A stretch of DNA of 9,612 nt from Pirellulales bacterium. GTDB taxonomy: Bacteria > Planctomycetota > Planctomycetia > Pirellulales > JALHLM01. Below, one piece after another: positions 4,427 to 9,612 of the stretch. The notes under the pieces are model-generated. The model was given only the letters and a program-made list of their open reading frames with translations, ran no database searches and was not told the DNA's origin. The stretch spans positions 1 to 9,612 of the forward strand of contig JALHLM010000213.1 of assembly GCA_022844585.1 (NCBI GenBank), in the 5' to 3' direction. How positions within the stretch are numbered: the first letter of the stretch is position 1; every line of letters begins with the position of its first letter. A program made the translations under genes and the position numbers.

Positions 4427-5230
4427 GGTGCTCGCTTCCTTCGGGCACGGAATTTCGACTATGCGCCCAGTGTGCATGGTACGCGTGGTCGTCGCGTCGT
4501 GGCATCGCGCCCGTTACTTGGGTGACTAGGTATTCGCAGCGAGGAAAGAAACTGATGGCCGTCCTGGAACTTCTCGGTCTATGCCGGAAATGGCTGGCAT
4601 GGCCGCGTCATCCGACCGCCTAGGATGGGGCGTGCACTACCGACGAATATAACACCTCGGCTCAGGCGAGCTTCAGTTTTCAACACGTCCATTTTCGAAC
4701 TCCGCGGGGCCGTGGCCCCGACTGATCCACCGGGGAATCGGAACTCGTGCTATAGATTCCAACGCGTCCTAGGCGGCGGCTTCGCAGGACACGACTTGCA
4801 AACCTTCCACCAAAGGCTGCAGACGCTCCAAGGAGATGTTGCGGAAAGGCGCGACCTTTTCCTTTAGAAAGTACCACTTTCAGAGCGAATCTTCGTGTCG
4901 ACGATTGCGTTTCTCGTGACATTTCGCCGTTCGTATGAGAACTTGGCGCCGGTCGGTGAGCGTCACGCCATGGTTTGAGCGCGATCGCCACGACGGAAAT
5001 TAAACTGCGGCTCCTCGGCCGTTTTGCGCCAACCGTTTTGCGCAAGATGCGTCTACGTGGGCGTAATGATGCGCCCGGGCCCGTCGGTATTACGCTCACG
5101 GTCACAAATTCGGAGTGTGAGATCACGCGAGTCTTCTTCTTGCGTGGTGGCAACTTAGGCGCTTTGTCGATTCTGGTGCTGCGTGGCGTGCAGCTCACGC
5201 CGCAGACGGCGATTCGCTTGCGCGCCGCAG
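4427..5230. other. Long gene-poor stretch
   Basis: No intact gene is visible over about 800 bp. It holds the desaturase upstream region, a perfect hairpin CGGGGCC-GT-GGCCCCG at 4705-4720 without a T-run on either strand, a possible minus-strand C-terminal gene remnant at 4769-4870, and, from about 5050, sequence that may be the decayed front part of the dockerin-type pseudogene. The open frames crossing it are arginine- and serine-rich and look like noise. Confidence 0.5.
4769..4876 (-). pseudogene. Possible C-terminal gene remnant
   Basis: On the minus strand, one frame gives WYFLKEKVAPFRNISLERLQ followed by PLVEGLQVVSCEAAA and a TAG stop at 4769-4771. The peptide has the balanced composition of a real helical protein end, unlike the overlapping open frames. 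In the same frame a TGA lies two codons before its first W, and no intact upstream frame continues it. The likeliest reading is a broken gene whose front is lost or stop-interrupted. I do not recognise the family, and chance remains possible for so short a piece. Confidence 0.25.
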
Positions 5231-5790
5231 GTGGCGCAGACAATTCTACTCGCAGCGAACAACGTTTACTTGTTCTACAGCGTAGCGCGCGACGGCGTTG
5301 GACACGAAGAATTGCCATCTCTGGCGCCGGACGCAACGGTGCGAATCGTACCTGGCGACATCAATTCGGACGACGCGATCAACATTCATGATCTCAACGG
5401 AATCCGCAACAACTTTGGCCAGCGCGGCAACCACATATTGGGCGATGCCGCCGACGACGGCGACGTCGATATCGGCGACTTGTACAATGTGCAAAACTAT
5501 TTGGGCGCGACCGCGCCAAGCATTGGCGCTCCCATGGAATCGCAATTCCCGCTCGCATTGCGTCCCAGTTACAAGCAAACCGCTCAACCGTTCAACGGGC
5601 CGCCGTCGGGAATGCCTCGAATGCAACATCAATCGCTCCGAAGACGGCGGACGTAGTTGATGAAATTGTCGGCGCTCCGTTGCCAGCCCCCATGCACGAT
5701 GCCGCCGATGAATTGTTGCAAGTCACGGCGAGCGAATGGAGCGAGTCGCACGTGACTAGTTGGCCATTCGATAAGTTGCGGCGCCCCGCC
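5231..5790 (+). pseudogene. Frameshifted tail of a dockerin-type secreted protein
   Basis: The frame at 5231-5560 encodes the end of an extracellular repeat domain (VYLFYSVARDGVGHEELP, like the closing strand of Ig/Fn3-type repeats in planctomycete giant proteins). A type I dockerin-like pair follows: GDINSDDAINIHDLNGIRNN (from 5354) and GDAADDGDVDIGDLYNVQNY (from 5441). Each is a calcium-binding loop plus helix. Between about 5540 and 5610 the sensible frame moves by minus one. The new frame (NASNATSIAPKTADVVDEIV, then PLPAPMHDAADELLQV) continues as an Ala/Asp-rich C-terminal tail to about 5790. No start codon, signal peptide or long upstream domain is found in frame. This is therefore the remnant of a much larger secreted or surface protein, broken by at least one single-base deletion (or equivalent) and by loss of the front. 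Confidence 0.68.
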
Positions 5791-6155
5791 GACTTGGGCA
5801 CGGCCCGTGACTATGTGTTCAATGTGTTTTGCCGCCGCGACGAAAGGGCACCTCGTGCGAATCGAGCGACGGCTGAAAAACGAACGCGATTCGTTCCACA
5901 CGGAAGCCCTTAGAGCAGTTTTCTTGGCCGACCTGCCAGCGAAGCGATACACCGCATGGAATCGTCGCCCGGTTACACTCCTACGGTTCAATTCGTCCGT
6001 TGGCCCGCTTCTGCGGTCGTGGTAGCGCGGCCGACGATTGATCATGGCTGCGTCGGCGATTGAATATGCAGCAGTGTTGGCGATGGTAATCCGCTGGAGG
6101 ACGAGCTTTTCTCTTGATTTGCGGAGCGCGGTGCGGTTCGCTATGCTTGGCCGTT
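5791..6155. other. Spacer upstream of the SWIM operon
   Basis: No gene that I can support lies here; the overlapping short frames on both strands are low-complexity and arginine-rich. The right end should hold the promoter of the plus-strand SWIM-DUF5691-MoxR operon. The best candidate is TTGCGG (6119-6124), 17 bp, TATGCT (6142-6147). A purine-rich GGAGGA near 6100 is too far from the chosen start to serve as its ribosome-binding site. Confidence 0.4.
6119..6147 (+). promoter_or_regulatory. Candidate sigma70-type promoter, possibly leaderless
   Basis: TTGCGG and TATGCT are separated by 17 bp. The -35 match is moderate (TTG correct) and the -10 matches TATAAT at four of six positions. Transcription would start near 6154, almost on the ATG at 6156, which has no Shine-Dalgarno sequence. 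That would make the first cistron leaderless. The match could be fortuitous in GC-rich DNA. Confidence 0.3.
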
Positions 6156-7499
6156 ATGCTCCGCGCATTTTCAAGTGACGAAGTCTTGCGGATGGCGCCG
6201 GATGCCAACTCCGCCAAGAGCGGGCAGGAACTTGCGCAGATCCGAAAGTGGGTGTCGCTGGGCTCAGATGGCGAAGCGGTTTGGGGAGAGTGCCAGGGAA
6301 GCGGTGCGAAGCCTTACCAGGTGCAGATCGCACTGACAGAGCCAGCGTTCAAGTGCTCGTGTCCGAGTCGGAAGTTTCCCTGCAAACATGGCCTGGGGCT
6401 GCTGCTAATCCTGGCGGCCACGCCAGAAGCGATCGCAGTCGGACTGCGCCCCGATTGGGTGAATGACTGGTTCGCCATGCGGGCGACCAAGGCCGCGAAA
6501 GCGGTCGAGGGTCCTAAGAAAAAGGCGGCCGCGAGCGATCCGACGGCACAGGCGAAGCGACGCGAACAGCGGATCGAACGGGCCAATGCGGGGCTTGGCA
6601 ATCTTTCCACGTGGATGCGTGACCTCGTGCAAGGCGGGTTGGGCGCCGTGCCGTCGAAAGGTTTCGCCTTCTTCGATGGTCAGGCGCGGCGGATGGTCGA
6701 CGCCCAGGCGCCAGGCGTCGCCCGGTTGGTGCGCAAACTCGGTTCGCTTGCATCTTGCGGAGCGGGGTGGCAACGCGAATTCTTCGAGCAGCTCGCGCTG
6801 ATGCATCTCTTGACACGAGCGGTAGATCGCTTCGAGGAACTGCCCGATGCAATGCGGGCCGACGTCGAATCAGTGATCGGCGTCACGACGGCGACGGACG
6901 ATTTGGCCGAGTTGCCGGGCGTGACCGACCGCTGGCAAGTGATCGCGCAGGAGACCGAGTTGGAGGAACGACTGCGCGTGCAGCGAACGTGGCTGTTCGG
7001 CGTTGAGTCGCGGCGCATGGCACTCGTGCTGCAGTTCGCTCATGGCTCGGCGAGGTTCGAGTCGACGCTTTCGCCTGGAACGGTCTTACAGGGAGAACTC
7101 GTGTACTATCCTGGTAGCGGGCAGCGCGCGGCGCTGCGCACGGTAACCGCAACCGCAGAAACGCTGTCGTCGCTCGACGGATGGGCATTGATGAAGGACA
7201 TGCTCGATGTGTATAGCGCCGCCATTGCGGCCAATCCTTGGATCGAGGAGCTTTGCATCCCGCTTAAGAAGATGACGCCGGTCAAACAGGGGAGTGCATG
7301 GTTTGTATTGGATGCAACAGGCGCTGCGCTGCCGGCGGCGATACGCGATGTGGACGGCTGCGATCTGTTGGCGGTATCTGGCGGGCGGCCGGTTGACTTA
7401 GCGGCGTCGTACGATGGCCGCGCGCTCCGACCCTTAGCTGTGGTGGCCGAAGGCGATTGGTTGTCCCTGGCGCCTGCGATTGAGGAAGCCACGCGATGA
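6156..7499 (+). CDS. SWIM zinc finger family protein, 447 aa
   Basis: The N-terminal region holds a SWIM zinc finger, FKCSCPSRKFPCKHGLGLLL, with ligands C67, C69, C76 and H78 (CxCx6CxH). SWIM fingers bind DNA, RNA or protein. It is preceded by WGECQGSGAKPYQVQI, a conserved lead-in of this bacterial family. A lysine/arginine-rich stretch (about 108-140, including KKKAAA and AKRREQRIERAN) follows, then a long mixed alpha-beta C-terminal part of unknown fold. Length fits the family (about 440-450 aa). ATG 6156 is chosen because family-like sequence begins there (EVLRMAPDANSAKSG); a TTG at 6114 would add 14 unlikely residues and ATG 6192 would cut into the motif. The stop overlaps the DUF5691 start by 4 bp (ATGA), so the two are translationally coupled. 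Likely cytoplasmic partner of the downstream ATPase; the function is unknown. Confidence 0.9.
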   Translation: MLRAFSSDEVLRMAPDANSAKSGQELAQIRKWVSLGSDGEAVWGECQGSGAKPYQVQIALTEPAFKCSCPSRKFPCKHGLGLLLILAATPEAIAVGLRPDWVNDWFAMRATKAAKAVEGPKKKAAASDPTAQAKRREQRIERANAGLGNLSTWMRDLVQGGLGAVPSKGFAFFDGQARRMVDAQAPGVARLVRKLGSLASCGAGWQREFFEQLALMHLLTRAVDRFEELPDAMRADVESVIGVTTATDDLAELPGVTDRWQVIAQETELEERLRVQRTWLFGVESRRMALVLQFAHGSARFESTLSPGTVLQGELVYYPGSGQRAALRTVTATAETLSSLDGWALMKDMLDVYSAAIAANPWIEELCIPLKKMTPVKQGSAWFVLDATGAALPAAIRDVDGCDLLAVSGGRPVDLAASYDGRALRPLAVVAEGDWLSLAPAIEEATR

Positions 7500-8971
7500 T
7501 GGAGGACCTGATCTCGACGGCGTTGCTTGGAACACGCGGCGGGACTGCGCGCGCGGCAGTTATGCCCGAAGACGTCGCAAGCGTGCTGCCAAGCGAAGCT
7601 GCAGACGCCGACGAAAGGCTCCTTGACTCGGCCGCCGCGATGACGCTCTACGCACGAGCTGGCGTCATCCCTCGGGAGGGGATTGAATTGCCGTCCCCGG
7701 CCGGCACGGATCAGTGGACTGCGTGTACACCAGTTGCGGCGGCAATTCTCGCGCGGATTTGCGAGGAGGCGATGCACCCGCTCCTGCTGGAATGGCTCGA
7801 ATTTGCCGCGAGAGCCGAACGCAGGCCGCCGCATTGGATGTTGCCGAAGTTACTCGACGCCGCAGCGGGGCGCCGCGCGCTGCGCGTCCCCGTGAGCGCC
7901 ATTATCGACGAACGTGGTCGATGGCTCACGCAATTTAACCTGAAATGGCAGTTCACCGGGGCTGGAGATCAGCCGCCGGTGGAACGATGGCAGCTCGGCA
8001 ATCGCCAACAACGTGGCGAGGCGCTTCGCGAGGTCCGAGCGTGCGATCCTGCCTTGGCTCGTGAGCTGCTAGCGCGCACCTGGGGCGAGGACGCGGCGGA
8101 GCTTCGCGTGGAGTGGATCGAGTGCCTGCTCGTCAACTTGAGCGACGCCGACGAGCCATTTTTGGAATCCTGCTTCGAGGATCGAAGCGTGCGGGTGCGT
8201 GAAGCGGCCGCCAATCTGCTGTGCCGGCTGCCTGAGTCGCGGTTTGCCCAGCGGATGGTGGCTCGCGTGTCGCCGCTCGTCACGTTTCGGATCGGCGCCG
8301 CGGGAAGCGTGCTTAAGCTGACGCGTGGCAAGAAGGCGAGTTGGAACGTTGCGCTGCCGGAGGCATGCGACAAGGGGATGCTGCGCGATGGCGTGTCGGA
8401 AAAACCGGGATCATCGATGGGCCCGAAGCAATGGTGGCTCCAACAGTTGATCGGTTTCGTGCCGCTCGACCATTGGACGCGCTCCACGGGCGCCAACGCG
8501 GCCGAACTTGTCGGAGCGAATGGCGGGGAATTCGCCGCCGTGCTGACGCATGGATGGCTTGCCGCGCTCGCGCGGCGACCGATCGCGGAGTGGATTGAAC
8601 CCCTTATGGACGTCGCGGGACCGGACGTGTTTCAATCTCCAGGCGTACTGCAGGCAGTTCCCTTAGAGGCTCGGTCGAAGATGATGAAATTGCTGTCCAG
8701 CCGAGTCGCGCAAAACGTGTATTTCTTGAACCAATTGATCGAGGCCTGGCGGCCGCTCGATCCACCCACCTCCAGCCAACTGCTCGACGGCGTCGATCTC
8801 CACACATTGCTCTTGTCCGAAGCGCACTTCGCTCTGCACGCGTCGAGCATTTCGCGCTGCGAAGGAATGCTCACAGGTTGGAACAAGGCCGGAGAGCACC
8901 CGCGCCGAGTAGACCAGGTACTCGCCATACTCTCGATGCGTCGCACACTTCGTCAGGAATTCACACGATGA
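7496..8971 (+). CDS. DUF5691-type helical protein, 491 aa
   Basis: This protein is assigned to the DUF5691 family from its position between SWIM and MoxR genes and from its sequence pattern: N-terminal LISTALLGTRG, the RGRWLTQFNLKWQ segment at 140-152, and an alpha-helical centre. Residues about 165-255 look like HEAT-type repeats (DPALARELLARTWGEDAAEL, then DRSVRVREAAANLLCRLP), a fold that usually binds proteins or nucleic acid as a scaffold. No enzyme motif, signal peptide or membrane segment is visible. The start is ATG 7496, or the adjacent ATG 7499, with GAGGAAG nine bases upstream. The first ATG overlaps the SWIM stop as ATGA. The stop at 8969-8971 overlaps the ATPase start in the same way. 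It probably works in one complex with both neighbours. The role is inferred from context only. Confidence 0.85.
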   Translation: MMEDLISTALLGTRGGTARAAVMPEDVASVLPSEAADADERLLDSAAAMTLYARAGVIPREGIELPSPAGTDQWTACTPVAAAILARICEEAMHPLLLEWLEFAARAERRPPHWMLPKLLDAAAGRRALRVPVSAIIDERGRWLTQFNLKWQFTGAGDQPPVERWQLGNRQQRGEALREVRACDPALARELLARTWGEDAAELRVEWIECLLVNLSDADEPFLESCFEDRSVRVREAAANLLCRLPESRFAQRMVARVSPLVTFRIGAAGSVLKLTRGKKASWNVALPEACDKGMLRDGVSEKPGSSMGPKQWWLQQLIGFVPLDHWTRSTGANAAELVGANGGEFAAVLTHGWLAALARRPIAEWIEPLMDVAGPDVFQSPGVLQAVPLEARSKMMKLLSSRVAQNVYFLNQLIEAWRPLDPPTSSQLLDGVDLHTLLLSEAHFALHASSISRCEGMLTGWNKAGEHPRRVDQVLAILSMRRTLRQEFTR

Positions 8972-9612
8972 GTAAACCGATAGAAGCCAATGGCGTCATG
9001 CGGCAGCATGCCGAGATTCAGTATTGCACCGAGTTAGAAGCCCTCGCCGCGTCTGATGAGCGCGCCAAGCCGCCGAATTGGAAGCTCAGTCCTTGGGCGG
9101 TCTCCACTTACTTGCTCGGCGGCAAGGCGGGAGACGTGGAAATCACGCCGAAGTACATCGGTCATCGACGATTGATCGAAATTGCCATCGCCACATTGGC
9201 CACCGACCGCGCGCTCTTGCTATTGGGCGTTCCCGGCACGGCCAAGACCTGGGTGGCGGAGCACTTGAGCGCCGCGATCAGCGGGAACTCGACGCGGTTA
9301 GTTCAAGGAACTGCTGGCACCGCGGAGGAACAGATTCGCTACGGCTGGAACTACGCCCTGCTCCTTGCGAAGGGGCCGAGCCGTGAAGCGATCGTTCCTA
9401 GCCCGCTCATGCACGCCATGAGTAGCGGCACGATCGCGCGCATCGAAGAATTGACGCGGATTCCGGCCGACGTGCAGGATTCGTTAATCACGATTCTCTC
9501 CGAGAAGTCCTTGCCGATTCCCGAGCTTGACGACGAAGTGCAAGCCAGCAAAGGTTTCAATGTCATCGCCACGGCGAACAACCGCGACAAGGGGGTGAAC
9601 GAGCTGTCGAGC
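8968..9612 (+). CDS. MoxR-like AAA+ ATPase, N-terminal 215 residues (runs off window)
   Basis: The frame opens at ATG 8968, overlapping the DUF5691 stop by 4 bp with AGGA nine bases upstream, and is still open at base 9612, so the C-terminus is missing. A roughly 60-residue leader (HAEIQYCTELEALAA, KLSPWAVSTYLLGG) precedes the AAA+ core. Walker A is GVPGTAKT (87-94), with K93 and T94 for nucleotide and magnesium. The Walker B-like strand is TIARIEELTRIP (155-166), with E160-E161 in place of the usual D-E. Sensor 1 is VIATANNRD (199-207). These mark a MoxR-type hexameric ATPase that remodels protein partners, classically with a VWA-domain protein that binds metal-dependently to substrates. A DUF5682 protein and a VWA protein are expected just downstream, outside the window. 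Confidence 0.93.
   Translation, partial: MSKPIEANGVMRQHAEIQYCTELEALAASDERAKPPNWKLSPWAVSTYLLGGKAGDVEITPKYIGHRRLIEIAIATLATDRALLLLGVPGTAKTWVAEHLSAAISGNSTRLVQGTAGTAEEQIRYGWNYALLLAKGPSREAIVPSPLMHAMSSGTIARIEELTRIPADVQDSLITILSEKSLPIPELDDEVQASKGFNVIATANNRDKGVNELSS

Noticed and set aside
4555..4623. 22-codon ORF starting ATG after GAGGAAAG, upstream of the desaturase on the opposite strand
   Set aside because: The ribosome-binding site is good, but the peptide is very short, shows no leader-peptide codon pattern and has no downstream gene on that strand to regulate.
4705..4720. Perfect 7-bp hairpin CGGGGCC-GT-GGCCCCG as a terminator
   Set aside because: No T-run follows on either strand and the only gene that would end here is a doubtful remnant, so it is mentioned only inside the gap description.
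4680..5336. 218-codon minus-strand open frame
   Set aside because: The protein is highly Arg/Ser-rich and lies opposite the dockerin-type remnant and over the better-looking C-terminal fragment frame; composition suggests a shadow of non-coding DNA.
4975..5391. Plus-strand frame from 4975 as the N-terminal part of the dockerin protein
   Set aside because: The stretch ITLTVTNSECEITRVFFLRG looks partly beta-like, but the frame becomes noise and differs from the frame carrying the dockerin motifs; at most it is decayed sequence.
5629..6045. 138-codon minus-strand open frame (MINRRPRYHDRRSGP...)
   Set aside because: Arginine-rich, antisense to the tail of the dockerin pseudogene, with no ribosome-binding site or known domain; I could not support it as a gene.
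1..9612. CRISPR arrays, insertion sequences, integrase genes, restriction or toxin-antitoxin genes
   Set aside because: No regularly spaced repeats, transposase or integrase motifs, methylase motifs or small toxin-antitoxin pairs could be found on either strand.

Overview
The window looks like a stretch of a GC-rich planctomycete chromosome (Planctomycetota, probably the Pirellulales side). This is a moderate-confidence inference. It rests on a decayed dockerin-type tail of a large secreted protein, a DUF4886-like SGNH hydrolase, a sterol-desaturase-family membrane enzyme, a loose array of single tRNA genes, and gene-poor spacers full of short GC-rich palindromes. No mobile-element gene, CRISPR array, rRNA or phage gene is visible.

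Layout. (1) 1-534: three short palindromes, then a 122-aa protein of unknown function on the minus strand. (2) 535-1993: six tRNA genes or tRNA-like genes, all minus strand. In transcription order they are Phe(GAA), Gly(GCC), Asn(GTT), Gln(TTG), Leu(TAA) and Leu(TAG). A 117-aa unknown protein on the plus strand sits inside the array. The array is bordered by a strong minus-strand terminator at 1960-1993 and a 72-bp compound palindrome at 714-785. Both Leu-anticodon genes lack the long variable arm expected of tRNA-Leu. (3) 1994-4426, minus strand: a sterol-desaturase/fatty-acid-hydroxylase family membrane protein, then an SGNH hydrolase, then the start-less 5' remnant of a VOC/glyoxalase-family gene. 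The terminator at 1960-1993 may end this whole transcript. (4) 4427-6155: gene-poor. It holds a possible C-terminal gene remnant (minus) and a frameshifted dockerin-bearing pseudogene (plus). (5) 6156-9612, plus strand: a tightly coupled operon of a SWIM zinc-finger protein, a DUF5691-type protein and a MoxR-like AAA+ ATPase that runs off the window. Both junctions are 4-bp ATGA overlaps.

The last operon is the most interesting part. The same kind of cluster (SWIM, DUF5691, MoxR ATPase, usually followed by a DUF5682 protein and a VWA protein) occurs in other bacteria as I remember it, but I know of no established function. A reasonable model is an ATPase/VWA remodelling machine in which the SWIM and helical DUF5691 proteins act as nucleic-acid-binding or scaffold partners. 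The second point of interest is the tRNA array, whose members have irregular stems, no encoded CCA, and Leu anticodons on class-I tRNA bodies.
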